Assembly: GCA_041397765.1 (NCBI GenBank)
Contig: JAWKWA010000002.1
Location: forward strand, 186,001 to 250,000
Origin: JAWKWA01 sp041397765
GTDB taxonomy: Bacteria; Pseudomonadota; Alphaproteobacteria; Rhizobiales; Hyphomicrobiaceae
Length of the DNA stretch: 64,000 nt
Reading direction: 5' to 3'
Shown here piece after piece: positions 29,146 through 39,491 of this stretch (the first letter of the stretch is position 1; each line of letters opens with the position of its first letter). The notes beneath the pieces were generated by a model. The model did not search any database. It was not told the DNA's origin and saw only the letters and a list, made by a program, of their open reading frames with translations. A program made the translations under genes and the position numbers.

Positions 29146-31058
29146 TCATGGCTTCACGCATTTGCCCTGGCGCAAGACTTTGCCGGCGGGACAGGCCTTC
29201 ACGCATTTGCCGCCGCGCAGCACCTCACCCTTGGGGCAGGTCTTGGCCGCCTTCACGCATCTGCCGGCACGCAGCACCTCGCCCTTGGGGCAGGTCTTGG
29301 CCGCCTTCACGCATTTGCCGGCACGCAGCACCTCGCCCGCGGGGCAGGTCTTGGCCGGCTTCACGCATTTGCCGGCGCGCAGCACGGTGCCCTTGGGGCA
29401 TGGCTTGACCACGGGCACGCATTTGCCGGCGTGCAGCACCTCGCCCTTCGGACAGTCCTTCTCCGGCTTCACGCATTTGCCGCCGCGCAGCACGGTGCCC
29501 CTGGGGCATGGCTTGACCACGGGCACGCATTCGCCGCCACGCAGCACCTCACCCTTCGGGCAATGGGCGTCGGGCTTCACGCATTCGCCGTCGCGGCGGA
29601 CCATGCCGTGCGGGCAGGGAAGGGTGATCGGCACGCAGGCATCGCCGTGTCTCACCGTCCCCTTCGGGCATTGATGGTCGATCGGGACGCAGCGGCCATC
29701 CCTGCGCACGGTGCCGCGCGGACAAGGAACGACGATCGGCTGGCATTCGCCGCCGCGTCTGACGGTTCCTTTCGGGCAGGGCGTGACGATCTCGATGCAC
29801 CGCGAGCCGCGTCTCACCGTGCCGTGCGGGCAGGGCACCGCGACCTTCACGCACTTGCCTTCGATCTCGACCATGCCGGCAGGGCACTCGACCAGGACAG
29901 GCACGCAGCGGCCGTTCCTGAGGATCTTCCCCGCGCCGCAACCCTTGCGGCGAGAAAGATTGAGGCAGTTGTCGGTGTCGCCATCCTTGGCGGGGAAACG
30001 GAGCTGGTAGCGGAACGGTCCGGAGCAGAAGTCGCTCGCCTCGAAGGAGACGCCGAGCCGGTTGGCGCCTTTCGTCCGGCATGGAGCGCCGCTGTCGTTG
30101 ATGAAATTGTACCAGCCGGACCATAGGCCGGTGTTGAGGACGAGGCTGCGCCAGCATTTCTCGACGGGAGTTGGAGACAACTCGGAATATCTGTCGAGCC
30201 GCGCCATCGCGAAGCATTGGAACGGCATGATCGGGAAGGGAACCGGCGTCACCTCGTCGCTGCCGGATATGCCCATGTGCAGGGCTCGGAACTGGATCGT
30301 GCCGTTGTCGACGGCCGCCGTGTCGATGAAGCTCTCCTCGCCCGGCAGCAGCTCGACTTCGCACATGGTGTAGTCGGGGATCGGCGGCGGCTCGATCTCT
30401 TTCCAGCGCTGGAACCATATGGAGCCCTGCATGCGGATCGTCGCCTCGCCGGTCTGCATGCCCGGCAAGGCGAATGGAGCTGGAAACGTGTAGTTGAAAT
30501 CGTGGCGCCACTCATACCCGGACCAGCCGGCAACGCCATCAAATGGCTCTCGACCTCGGCGAAATCGACGCCGATGGTGCGGCAGTATTCCGGTATCGAG
30601 AACTGTTCCGTCCACATCTCGACGTTGCCGACGGTCTGGGTGACGTGCAATTCTGTCGATGCCGGCGAGAGGATCTGAACGACATTCCTCGTCCGATCGC
30701 CCCATATCTCGCCAGCTTCATCATATTTGTTGCTGGTCGCAGTGTATCGAGACTTGCTGCCAACGGGCCTATAGGCGAGGGAGCTGCCGACACTGCGGAT
30801 GACGACCGGCTTCTTCTGCCAGGGAGGGGTCATGTCGTGCTGATCGCCCTCTGCATGATCGAAGCCTGCGATCCGTTTCGCCCCTGGTTGGATCTCGAAT
30901 CCCGGTAGCGACTCGACGTAGCACCACGCGTCTATCCGCTCGATCGTATAGAGCATTTCGGGAGTGGTGCCCTGGGCCGACGCGTATCGCGGCACGCCTG
31001 CGACTGCCAACAGGGCGAGAAGCCAAGTGACGGCACGAATCCGCGAACGGATATTCAT
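29146..31058 (-). pseudogene. Secreted cysteine-rich 18-residue-repeat protein, frameshifted
   Basis: The N-terminal part starts at ATG 31058 with a signal peptide (about 28 residues, ending ASAQG) and runs in one frame to about 30545. The rest (from GVAGWSGYEWRHDF onward) is in a second frame down to the stop at 29146. A one-base deletion (or two-base insertion) near 30545-30555 explains this. Joined, it would be a protein of about 635 residues: signal peptide, an unrecognised beta-rich domain of about 340 residues with scattered cysteines, and fifteen Cys-containing repeats. It may be an exported surface or matrix protein. Function unknown. The well-preserved repeats suggest a recent break or a sequencing error. 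Confidence 0.7.
29149..29940 (-). repeat. Fifteen tandem repeats of an 18-residue (54-bp) Cys motif
   Basis: The consensus is CPKGTVLRGGKCVKPAKT, with Cys at positions 1 and 12. Thirteen units are 18 residues and the last two 15. Units nearer the C-terminus are almost identical (recent expansion); the N-terminal ones are more diverged. Two Cys per unit suggest one disulfide each after export. Confidence 0.9.
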
Positions 31059-31302
31059 GCTCCGCCAGCGATGCGGCTGTCTTCGATGTACGGAATCCGA
31101 ATGAAAGATGCGTGCCGTTGGCATCTAACTCTCCCCGCGCGGGCCAGTGGCGTCGTCGCTGCAAAGGTCCTTGACTTGGGGGAAGAATAGTCATTACGCG
31201 GGCCAGTCGACGTTGACTGGAATCAATCGGCAGCGCGCCGGGTCTCGTGCTTGCGGAATGCCGGGTCGCGAGGTCGTTCGGCTCGTCCGGCGAGTGGTTC
31301 AT

Positions 31303-31351
31303 TTCCGACATTTGCATCCCGTTGCAGAGCCGGTGCGAGCAAATGTCGGAA
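31303..31351. repeat. 13-bp perfect inverted repeat
   Basis: TTCCGACATTTGC (31303-31315) and GCAAATGTCGGAA (31339-31351) are separated by 23 bp, in the 384-bp gap between yihY (ending at 31443) and the start of the Cys-repeat gene. No T run follows, so it may be an mRNA-end stem or a binding site. The rest of 31059-31442 has no recognisable element. Confidence 0.5.
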
Positions 31352-31442
31352 TCAAGAGAACCACGAGAAAACCCATAAATCCTGGTGGAGCTCTTGAACT
31401 GGACTGTTGAGAACGGACGTCGCGGCAACCGGGACAGAAGTA

Positions 31443-32555
31443 TCAAATCCGCTCCACAGACCGGTCGCGGGGTGGGCGCGATCGCGGACGGTCCGCCCTC
31501 ACATGCGAGATCAGGAAGCCGAGAACGAGGCCGACGGACGCGCAAACCAGCGCCAGGTCAAAGACCGCCTTCTCGCCGAGAGGCGGCCGGCGATTTGCCC
31601 GCGGGGTTCTCGCATGCGCGACCCGCCCCAGCGTGTCGGCCATCGTGGCGCCTCGCATGCCCATCGGCTGGGGCGGGCCCGTGGTCGTGTCGATGGCGGT
31701 CTGGTGCTCGATCTCGGCATTGATCTCGGCGCCGAGCAGAAGGATGACGGTGCTTATCCAGCCCCATACCATGAAGGCGATCACGGCGCCGAGCGAGCCA
31801 TAGCTGCCGTAGGAGGTGAAGGTCCGGGCATACCAGGAGAAGCCCATGCTGGCGGCGAGCACGGCCACCACGGCGAGCAGGGAGCCGGCGAGCAGCCACG
31901 GCCACTCGGCCTTCTGGCGGCTCGGCGCCCAGCGATACAGCAGAATGACGCCGACCCAGATGCCCAAGGCGAGCATGCCATCGGCGAGAAGAGAAACGGT
32001 CACATGATCGTAGCCGGGATAGAGATAGGAGAGAACAACAGGCAGAGCGAGCGTGAGAGCCAGCATCGCGAGCACCAGGACGAGGCCGCCGGCGGTGATC
32101 GCAAGGGCGACGGCATTGTATTTCCACCAGGGCCGCTTTTCGACCTCCTGGTAGACGACGTTCAGCCCATCGATGAGGGACTTGGTCGCGGCGCTCGCAC
32201 TCCACAGAGCCAGTGCCAGCGAGATCACCAGGGTCGCGCCGAGCGTCTTGGAGGGCTCGGCGGCAAGGCGGGTAAGCTGATCGGTGACGAGCGAGAGCAC
32301 CTCCGCCGGCAGCAGGTCCGACATGAGGGCCACCTGCGAGGTCACCTCCCGCTGGTCGAAGGCGAGGCCGTAGATCGCCACCAGCGCCGAGAGAGCGGGA
32401 ACAAATGCGAGCAGGCTGTAGAAGGTGACGCCCGCCGCAACGAGCAGGACGCGGTTGTCGCCGATCTCGCTCCAGACGCGGTAGAGGATGTCGATCCAGC
32501 CAAGTCCGGGTATTTCCAACGGTTGTCGCGCTCTGCGACCATGCGGATCCATCAT
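31443..32555 (-). CDS. YihY/BrkB-family inner-membrane protein
   Basis: A 370-residue protein with six predicted helices between about residues 25 and 300 and the family pattern GVTFYSLLAFVPALSALVA, LWSASAATKSLIDGLNVVY and YGSYGSLGAVIAFMVWGWIS. The family was once called ribonuclease BN in error; its true function is unclear, perhaps envelope-related transport. The ATG pair at 32555/32552 marks the start; the longer frame upstream lacks family similarity. A charged tail with a seventh hydrophobic segment (about 335-355) is present. It is divergent from the acyl-CoA synthetase-like gene. Confidence 0.9.
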   Translation of the reverse strand: MMDPHGRRARQPLEIPGLGWIDILYRVWSEIGDNRVLLVAAGVTFYSLLAFVPALSALVAIYGLAFDQREVTSQVALMSDLLPAEVLSLVTDQLTRLAAEPSKTLGATLVISLALALWSASAATKSLIDGLNVVYQEVEKRPWWKYNAVALAITAGGLVLVLAMLALTLALPVVLSYLYPGYDHVTVSLLADGMLALGIWVGVILLYRWAPSRQKAEWPWLLAGSLLAVVAVLAASMGFSWYARTFTSYGSYGSLGAVIAFMVWGWISTVILLLGAEINAEIEHQTAIDTTTGPPQPMGMRGATMADTLGRVAHARTPRANRRPPLGEKAVFDLALVCASVGLVLGFLISHVRADRPRSRPPRDRSVERI

Positions 32556-33021
32556 GACATCCCAGGTTGACGAGACATGGGCCCGATCGACGGCGCGGAC
32601 CTTGGGCGGGCCCCTGCAAGAAAATGGACCCCTTCGAGAAACAACGCGAACATATCGCGCCGGTTCCTGGAAAAGCGTGGATATGGAAGACGGCGGCGTC
32701 TTCGGCCGCCCGGCGCGCCGCAACGAATTTGCGGCGCGAAAGCCGAGATCATCTTGTGGCCACGCGTCATGACTACGCCTGGATGAGGCGGGGCAGCGAA
32801 TTCACTTCGGCTGCATTCCATCGCCGGTTGGCATCGGGCGGTTTCATGCCCCAGGGCGCGCGAGACCGTTGACCGTCCCCTGTGGTCGATCCGTCGGGGC
32901 CGACGGCCGCGAGGCACATGCTTCCGACGGGCTGCAATGCGAACCGGGTCTTGCCGAGGGAATCGCGGCGCGTCACGATCCGGCGTCCCCATCAGGGGAT
33001 GGGCGGGACGAGAGGCAGCAG
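32556..33021. other. Divergent intergenic region, 466 bp
   Basis: It lies between yihY and the acyl-CoA synthetase-like gene and presumably has both promoters. I see no clear hexamers, RNA or repeat. It marks the boundary between the core block and the catabolic region. Confidence 0.4.
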
Positions 33022-35187
33022 ATGCGCAGGGACAATGACTGCGACGATCCGGAGGCGGGTCAGCCAGTGAGCTGGCTTCGGCAGGCTCGACGCCAGAACC
33101 TGCGGCGCCTGTTGCGGCCGCGACATATCGCATTCATCGGCGGACGCCATCTCGAACGGTCGATCGCGATGTGCCGGCGCGCCGGATTCGCCGGCCGGAT
33201 CCATGTGGTCAATCCCGTACGCGAGGTGCTTGCCGACATCGCGACGGTGCCGGCGATCTGCGATCTTCCAGAGGCTCCCGACGCGGCATTCGTCGCACTC
33301 TCGCGCGAGCGATCCATTGCCGCGATGACCGAGCTGGACCGGATCGGTGTCGCTGGTGCCATCTGCCATGTCGCGGGTTTCGGCGAGCTCGGCGGGGATG
33401 CCCGTGACTTGCAGGACAGACTTGCCGCGTCGGCCGGCCGCCTCGCCATGGTCGGGCCGAACTGCATGGGCCTCGTCAACGGCTTCGACCGCACGGCCCT
33501 TTGGGGCGACGACAGCCATATGGAGGCGTGCGAAGGACGAGGCGTTGCGGTGATTTCGCAAAGCGGCGCACTCGTCTACGGCATCCTCAATGTCGAGCGT
33601 GCCTTTCCGATGGGCTACGGCGTCAGCGTCGGCAATCAGGCGGTGATCGATACGGCGGATCTCGTCGATGCGGTGCTCGATGACGAGCGCGTCCATGCGA
33701 TCGCACTCTATTGCGAGGGGCTGAAGGATGGCGCGGCGCTTGGCGAAGCGCTGTCGAAGGCACTCGCGAGGCGCATTCCCGTGGTTTTGCTGCGTGGTGG
33801 CGGCACGCCGGCGGCGGCCGAGCGCTCGCTCAGCCATACCGGCAATCTGGCGGTGCCCGGCGACTTCTGGCGCGCACTCGCCGAGCGCTATGGCGTCGTC
33901 GAGGTCAGCTCGCCAAAGCAACTCCTCGAGACATCGAAGCTGATGGCGATCGCGGGATTGCCGAGAGGTCCGCGGATCTTCGTCGCGTCCTAGTCCGGCG
34001 CCTCGGCGACGCTGACGGCGGAGGCGGCGCCAAAGCTCGGCCTCGAATTGCCGCCCGTCAGTCCGCGCAATACGGAGCGCATCCGACCGACGCTGCCGGA
34101 CGTCGTGACCGTATCGAACCCGCTCGACCTCAACATACCCTGGCAGTCGGACACGGGTGTCTCGCTCGACGATGCCGGTTCGATCGCGACCTGTCTCGTC
34201 GAGGGAAGCGAGGGCGAGACGGATGCGATCGTGATGATGGTCGACGTGCCGCGGACCGGGAACGGCATCGATCTGCCCTGGCTGCCCTCGCTCGAGGCCC
34301 TCGTCGAGGCGAGGCGGCGCACCGGCCTTCCCGTGGTCGCGACGGGCATCTTCCCGGATGGCCTCGCGGCGGAGCATCGCGCCTGGCTGCAGGACAGGGA
34401 TGTCGCCGCGCTGGCCGGCATGACCGAGACGCTCGAGGCGCTCGGTGGTGCGGCCCGTGCGTCGGCGCGAATTTCCGAGCTGGCGCCGAAGGATGCAAGG
34501 CCGCTGCCACTCTTCAGCAGTCGTCCACCCCTCGCCCCGCGCATGCTGGACGAAAACGAAAGCAAATCGCGTCTTGCCGCGTCGGGGCTCGTATTCCCGC
34601 CGCGCTGGTGCGGTGCCCCGGGCGATGCCGGCGCTGCCGCCGACCGCCTCGGCTATCCGGTCGCTGTCAAGGTGCTGAGCGCCGATGTCGCCCACAAAGC
34701 AAGGTTCGGCGGGGTCCGGCTCGGACTGCGTTCGGCAAGTGACGTGGCGGCTGCGGCGGAGGAGGTGGTCGCGGCCGTCGGCACGGCGCAGGCGGGGGCT
34801 GCCATCGCCGGCGTGCTCGTCGAGCGGATGGTCGAGGACGTTCGCCACGAGCTCATCCTCGGGATCAAGCGCCATGCCGAGCTCGGCCTGGCGCTGCTCG
34901 TCGGATTGGGTGGGGTGGCCGTCGAGGCGCAGCGGAGCTATGCACTCACCCTGCTGCCGGCGAGCGGTCGGGAGTTTTCGGCAGCGCTCGACCGGCTTGC
35001 CGTGGCGGGTCTTGGCGCATGCGCCCGCGATGCCGTCCTGCGAGCGATGGTGGCGGTGGCCGAGTTCGCCGTCTCGCACAGGGATGTGATCGTCGAGCTC
35101 GACATAAATCCCCTGATCGTGACGGGCGATCACCGCGCAATTGCGGTCGATGCGCTGCTAGTGATCGGCGAGGCGGGGCCGGAATGA
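33022..35187 (+). pseudogene. ADP-forming acyl-CoA synthetase-like gene with in-frame TAG stop
   Basis: One frame of 721 codons is interrupted only by TAG at 33991-33993 (codon 324). Before it lie a CoA-binding Rossmann domain (HIAFIGGRHLERSI) and a succinyl-CoA-ligase-like domain with the phospho-His loop region (VISQSGALVYGIL and LSHTGNLAVPG). After it come the remainder of the ligase domain and an ATP-grasp domain (DENESKSRLAASGLVFPP, YPVAVKVLSADVAHKARFGG). The family makes acyl-CoA and ADP from acid, CoA and ATP, or the reverse. The stop falls where related enzymes read a SGG-type strand, so a single substitution is likely. It is either a nonsense pseudogene or a base error. The MaoC gene follows by 13 bp. 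Confidence 0.75.
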
Positions 35188-35200
35188 ACTGGAGGGGCGG

Positions 35201-36154
35201 ATGACGTGCGAGCGACTGATCGGACGGTTCGGTCCCGAATTCGAGGTGCCGATCGAGCGCGGCGCCATTCGTGCCTTCGCGAAATCGATCCATGCGCCGT
35301 GGCCGGCCTATCTGGAGGATCGGCGTGCGACGATTCCGCCAAGCTTCCTGGCGACGGCCAATGTCGCATGGGGCTACACGCTCGAACGGCCGCGCGGCAC
35401 GCTGCTGGTGGGACTCGACCATGACCTCGCCGTACCGCTGCATGCTGAGGAGAGCTATCTGTTCCATGGCGAGCCGCCGCGCGCCGGCGACCTGCTGATC
35501 GCGCGGGCGGGCCTGGAGAGCGTGGTGACCAAGCAGGGGCGGCGGGGGGGCGATCTCACATTCCTGACGCTGTTGACCGAGTTCCGCGAGCCGGGCGGGC
35601 GGCTCGCAGCGGAAGCTCGCTCGGTCACAGTGACGACGACGGCGAGCAAGGAGGACGGCGAGCCCGCGGCCGAGGCGCCCGCCTACCGGCCCTGCTACAC
35701 GACACTCGAGGCCCCCGATACGTTCTCCGGGCTCACGCGCCAACCCTTCGCGGAGCTGACACTCGGCATGGGGCCGGGCATCGTCGACGGCGGCATGCTG
35801 ACGCTGCACGACATGGTGCGCTATCAGGCTGCGGGCGGCGAGGACAATCCCCTGCACTACGATCTCGCACATGCGCAGGCCTTCGGGTTTCCCGGCTTCT
35901 TCGGCGTCGGCATGCATCAGGCCGGAATGCTCGGCGCCTATGCAGCCCGATGGCTGGGGCCGCGGAGCGTCCGCAGCTTCCGGGCGCGCTTCCGCGCCGT
36001 CTATTTCGTCGGCGACGAGCTCACTTATGAAGGACGGGTCGCGGGACTGCGCAAGATCGAGGGCGGGCAGCTTGCCGATCTCTCGCTCGTTTGCCGACGC
36101 AAGAGCGACGGTGCCGACATCGTCACGGTCGAGATGAGCATGGCGGAGGGATAG
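35201..36154 (+). CDS. MaoC-type double-hotdog acyl-CoA hydratase/dehydratase
   Basis: A 317-residue protein: an N-terminal FAS1-like dehydratase hotdog (about 5-145) and a C-terminal MaoC hotdog (about 170-300) carrying RYQAAGGEDNPLHYD, the hydratase-2 type motif with Asp and His in place. Such proteins hydrate or dehydrate enoyl- or hydroxyacyl-CoA. The 13-bp gap to the acyl-CoA synthetase-like gene suggests one operon that activates an acid and processes the thioester. The ATG at 35201 gives MTCERLIGRFGPEFEV. Confidence 0.82.
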   Translation: MTCERLIGRFGPEFEVPIERGAIRAFAKSIHAPWPAYLEDRRATIPPSFLATANVAWGYTLERPRGTLLVGLDHDLAVPLHAEESYLFHGEPPRAGDLLIARAGLESVVTKQGRRGGDLTFLTLLTEFREPGGRLAAEARSVTVTTTASKEDGEPAAEAPAYRPCYTTLEAPDTFSGLTRQPFAELTLGMGPGIVDGGMLTLHDMVRYQAAGGEDNPLHYDLAHAQAFGFPGFFGVGMHQAGMLGAYAARWLGPRSVRSFRARFRAVYFVGDELTYEGRVAGLRKIEGGQLADLSLVCRRKSDGADIVTVEMSMAEG

Positions 36155-36463
36155 GTCGCTGACCGAGATTCGCTCCGCCAGGGCTCTCTTGCGGGCCGAT
36201 GGAGCCTGGTGGGCCCTCCAGGCCCTGGATGTGAACATTCAAAAGGCTGATCATCCGGGCCGGATGCGATGGTGCAGCGGCTGGCGAAGCGACGGGGCGG
36301 AGGCTCCGCGCTGCGGGGGCCGCAGAAACTATGGTTCGCAACTCCAAAACGGCAGAACAATCCATGCCTTCTGGGGCAAGGTGGGATAGCCGGCCACGGC
36401 AGCGCCGTCGCGTCCGCCGGACGCCCGGACCGGAATGGGCCAAGGCGGAAACAGGGACCAACG
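36155..36463. other. Intergenic region, 309 bp
   Basis: It separates the MaoC gene from the first GNAT gene. A slightly AT-richer patch near 36230-36260 could be a promoter. No hairpin with a T run and no coding sequence seen. Confidence 0.35.
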
Positions 36464-37399
36464 ATGGCAAATGACGCGCGACAAACCGCCAGGTCGCAGA
36501 CCAAGGAAGCTTCGGCGTCCGACCCCGACGAAAGCACCATGCGCGTCGACAACTTCACCGCCAGCATCCACCGGCTGAACCATTCGCATGTCGACCTCTT
36601 GCATGCGCTGACGGTCGGTGTGCTCTGGCCGCACCGGCGTGACGATCTGGAGCTGTTCCTCGATCTGGGCCACGGCTATCTCGCGCTCGACGAGATCGGC
36701 CGGCCGATCGGCTCGGCGATGTATTTCCCGATGGGAGCCGATTTCGCCATGCTCGGCATGATGGTGACGGTGCCGCGGCTGCAGACGCTCGGCACCGGCC
36801 GGTGGCTCCTGTCGCGCATCATGGCGGAGTGTGGAACGCGCGACTTGCGCCTCAGCGCCACCAAGCAGGCCTATCACCTCTATCTCAGCGCCGGTTTCCA
36901 GCCGGTCGTCACCATCCGCCAGCAGCAGGGCATCGCAAGAGCGGTCAGCGCTGCGCCGCCGCCGGCCGGCACCGTGGTGCGCCGCCTCGAGGCCGCCGAC
37001 GGGAATGCCGTCCATGCTCTCGACACGCACAGCTATGGCGCGGACCGCCGGCAGTCGCTCGACCGCTTTCTCGGGCAGTCCACGGGCATGGTGGCCGAGC
37101 GGGATGGCGCGACGACGGGCTTTGCCCTCTTGCGCAACTTCGGACGCGGATTGGTGATCGGACCGGTGGTGGCCGAGGACGCGACGACGGCCGTGGCCAT
37201 GATGGCGCCATTGATCGCCGATTGCGAGGGGCGGTTCCTCAGGGTCGACACGCCGCTCGGCGACGAGGCGTTCCTCGGCTTCCTGACGGCCGCCGGTCTT
37301 GCGGCCTACGACACGGTCACGGAGATGCGTCTGGGACCGCACCGCCGGGCGACGGCCGGCGCCATCATGCATGTGCTGGCGGGACATTCCTTCGGATAG
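36464..37399 (+). CDS. Tandem-domain GNAT acetyltransferase, paralogue 1
   Basis: A 311-residue protein: a GNAT domain (about 40-165) with the acetyl-CoA loop LQTLGTGRWLL, then a second, diverged domain (about 180-300; HALDTHSYGADRRQSLDRFL) typical of two-domain GNATs that handle small amines or amino acids. It shares layout and many residues (RNFGRGLVIGPVVA) with the gene at 39853, so the two are paralogues. The ATG at 36464 follows ACAGGGA. It is convergent with a DAO-family oxidase. Confidence 0.8.
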   Translation: MANDARQTARSQTKEASASDPDESTMRVDNFTASIHRLNHSHVDLLHALTVGVLWPHRRDDLELFLDLGHGYLALDEIGRPIGSAMYFPMGADFAMLGMMVTVPRLQTLGTGRWLLSRIMAECGTRDLRLSATKQAYHLYLSAGFQPVVTIRQQQGIARAVSAAPPPAGTVVRRLEAADGNAVHALDTHSYGADRRQSLDRFLGQSTGMVAERDGATTGFALLRNFGRGLVIGPVVAEDATTAVAMMAPLIADCEGRFLRVDTPLGDEAFLGFLTAAGLAAYDTVTEMRLGPHRRATAGAIMHVLAGHSFG

Positions 37400-37418
37400 G
37401 CGCAGGCGGCAGTAGCGC

Positions 37419-38708
37419 TCAGGAGAGCCGGTCCTTGAGGCCGAACCACAGTCCGACGAGCGGCAGGAACCACGGCTTGCCGGAATGGACGGGGATCGGT
37501 GGCCAGTCGAGGCCGGCCAGAGGATTGCTGCCGGGTCGTCCCATGGCGAGGTCGGCAAGCGCCTGGCCGACGAGTGTCGACATCTGCGCGCCATGGCCGG
37601 AATAGCCCATGCCGTAGAGGTAGCCGTCGGCCTCGCCCGCCCGCGGCAGGCGGTCGGCCGTCATGCCGACGAGGCCGCCCCAGCAATAGTCGATCTCCAC
37701 ATCCGACAGGCTCGGGAAGATCCGCGCGAGGGACGCCCGCAGTATGGCGCCCGAGCGGGCATCCGAGCGCTCGTCGGACACCGCGGAGAAGCGGGCCCGG
37801 CCACCGAAGATGAGGCGATTGTCGGGCGAGAGGCGGAAATAGTTGCCGATGTTTAGGGAGGTGACGCAGGTGCGATTGCCGGGCATCGAGGTCGCGACCT
37901 CGCGCGGCTCGAGGGGGCGGGTCGCGACGATGAAGGAGCCGACCGAGACGATACGGCGCCTGAAGTAGGCGAGCGGCGCCGAGGGGATGCGTCCGGCATA
38001 GCCGCCGGTCGCGACGATCACCCGATCGGCCTCGAGACTGCCCATGGGCGTCTCGAGACGCCAGCCGGTGCCGGAGCGGCTGCGTCCGGTCAAGGGGGCG
38101 CCCTCCCAGATGCGGGCGCCGTGCCGGCGGGCCGCCCCGGCAAGGCCGGCCACGTATTTGCCCATGTGCATCATGGCGGACTTGCGATAGAGCATCGCGC
38201 CGTGGAACTCGCCGGAGACGATCTCGCCGGTGAGATCCGCGCGATCGAGCCAGGCGGTGTCGGGATCGACCTCGCGGTGGATCAGCTCGAAGCCCGCCTT
38301 GAGGCCGGCAACGTGCGAGGCCTTGGATGCGAGCTTCAGCTTGCCCGCCCTGCGGAAATCGCAGTGGATGGCTTCCGCGGCGATGATCTCCTCGATCATG
38401 TCGATCGAGCGGTCATAGGCCTTGTAGAGGGCCGAGGCCCGCTCGGCGCCGAGATGGGCCTTGGCCTCGGCGAAGCCGTGCGCCATGCCGTTGTTGAGGT
38501 GGCCGCCATTGCGGCCCGATCCGCCGGCGCCGACACGGTCCGCCTCGAGCACCGCCACGGCGACGCCGTTGCGGGCGAGCTTCAAGGCCGCGTTGAGGCC
38601 GGTGAAGCCGCCGCCGACGACGGCGACATCGAACCTGCCGGAAATCGGGTCCTGCTCCGCACCCGCAAAACGCGGAGCGGTGTCTTGCCAGTAGGATGCG
38701 AGCTTCAT
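37419..38708 (-). CDS. DAO-family FAD-dependent oxidase, gamma-glutamylputrescine-oxidase-like
   Basis: A 429-residue flavoprotein of the PuuB/DadA group. The FAD Rossmann motif is VAVVGGGFTGLNAAL (about 28-42), followed by GSGRNGGHLNNGMAHGF, the FAD contact typical of this subgroup, and a C-terminal GMGYSGHGAQMSTLVGQ. It would oxidise a secondary or primary amine with release of ammonia or an aldehyde. The specific substrate is not readable, and no glutamylputrescine synthetase is nearby. The HAD hydrolase gene lies 108 bp upstream on the same strand. Confidence 0.85.
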   Translation of the reverse strand: MKLASYWQDTAPRFAGAEQDPISGRFDVAVVGGGFTGLNAALKLARNGVAVAVLEADRVGAGGSGRNGGHLNNGMAHGFAEAKAHLGAERASALYKAYDRSIDMIEEIIAAEAIHCDFRRAGKLKLASKASHVAGLKAGFELIHREVDPDTAWLDRADLTGEIVSGEFHGAMLYRKSAMMHMGKYVAGLAGAARRHGARIWEGAPLTGRSRSGTGWRLETPMGSLEADRVIVATGGYAGRIPSAPLAYFRRRIVSVGSFIVATRPLEPREVATSMPGNRTCVTSLNIGNYFRLSPDNRLIFGGRARFSAVSDERSDARSGAILRASLARIFPSLSDVEIDYCWGGLVGMTADRLPRAGEADGYLYGMGYSGHGAQMSTLVGQALADLAMGRPGSNPLAGLDWPPIPVHSGKPWFLPLVGLWFGLKDRLS

Positions 38709-38816
38709 CGGCAGTCCCCGGAGATGCCGCGACGACGCGGACGCCGCTCGGTCGGAGCGAATGCAACGACGACAACGATCTCGAACCGTGCCGGCGGACC
38801 GGCGCAGGCTCGAGGC

Positions 38817-39491
38817 TCAGGCGCGCGCGAGCCCGAGCACCGCCGGCAGCCCCGACAGGTCGGCGATCTCGGTGTAGCCATAATAGGGATTGGCGGGCTC
38901 GTGGCCGCGGTTGACCCAGACCTTGTTGCGGATGCCGAGATCGTGGGCCGACATCAGGTCGTAGCGGAAGCTCGACGAGAGATGCAGGATGTCGTCGGGG
39001 CCGCAACCGAGCTGGTCGAGCATGTACTCGAAGGCCTTGAAGCGCGGCTTGTAGGCGTCCGCGTCCTCTGCCGTGAAGACATGCGCGATCGGCGCGCCGA
39101 GCTTGGCGATGTTGTGCGGGATCTGCGTGTTCATGGCATTGGTCAGCGCAACGAGCGGATATTCCCCGGCGACGCGAGCGAGGCCGGCGGGAACGTCGGG
39201 ATGGGGGCCCCAGGTCGGCACGCGGCGATAGATGTCGTCGGCGACGGCCGGGTCGAAGGCGATGCCGACACGCCTGCAGGCGCGCTCGAGCGAATTGTGG
39301 ACGACGTCCGCATAGGGTTTCCAGTCGCCGAGGATCTCGTCGAACCGGTAGGCGGAGAAGGCGGCGATCAGCGCCTTCAAACGTGCCGGCTCGAGCTTGT
39401 CGCCATAGTGGTCGCGCGTCGCCCCCGGCATGTCGAAATTGATCATGGTGCCGTGGCAGTCGAAGGTGACGTACTTCGGTCGAAAGGTCAT
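38817..39491 (-). CDS. HAD hydrolase, haloacid dehalogenase type II-like, paralogue 1
   Basis: A 224-residue HAD protein. Motif I is VTFDCHGTMIN (nucleophile Asp about 10), motif II ALTNAMN, motif III in AEDADAYKPRF, and motif IV LSSSFRYDLMSA. Type II dehalogenases cleave 2-haloacids, but many relatives are phosphatases. It is upstream of the DAO oxidase in the same direction, and a related HAD gene occurs at 41950. Confidence 0.82.
   Translation of the reverse strand: MTFRPKYVTFDCHGTMINFDMPGATRDHYGDKLEPARLKALIAAFSAYRFDEILGDWKPYADVVHNSLERACRRVGIAFDPAVADDIYRRVPTWGPHPDVPAGLARVAGEYPLVALTNAMNTQIPHNIAKLGAPIAHVFTAEDADAYKPRFKAFEYMLDQLGCGPDDILHLSSSFRYDLMSAHDLGIRNKVWVNRGHEPANPYYGYTEIADLSGLPAVLGLARA

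Noticed and set aside
29149..29940. Regular 54-bp spacing that could suggest a CRISPR array
   Set aside because: The periodicity is coding (18-residue Cys repeat), with no constant repeat/variable spacer pattern and no cas genes.
32992..35133. A minus-strand open frame of over 700 codons opposite the acyl-CoA synthetase-like gene
   Set aside because: The plus strand carries clear CoA-binding and ATP-grasp motifs; the minus frame is Arg/His/Asp-rich low complexity, as expected for a shadow in high-GC DNA.
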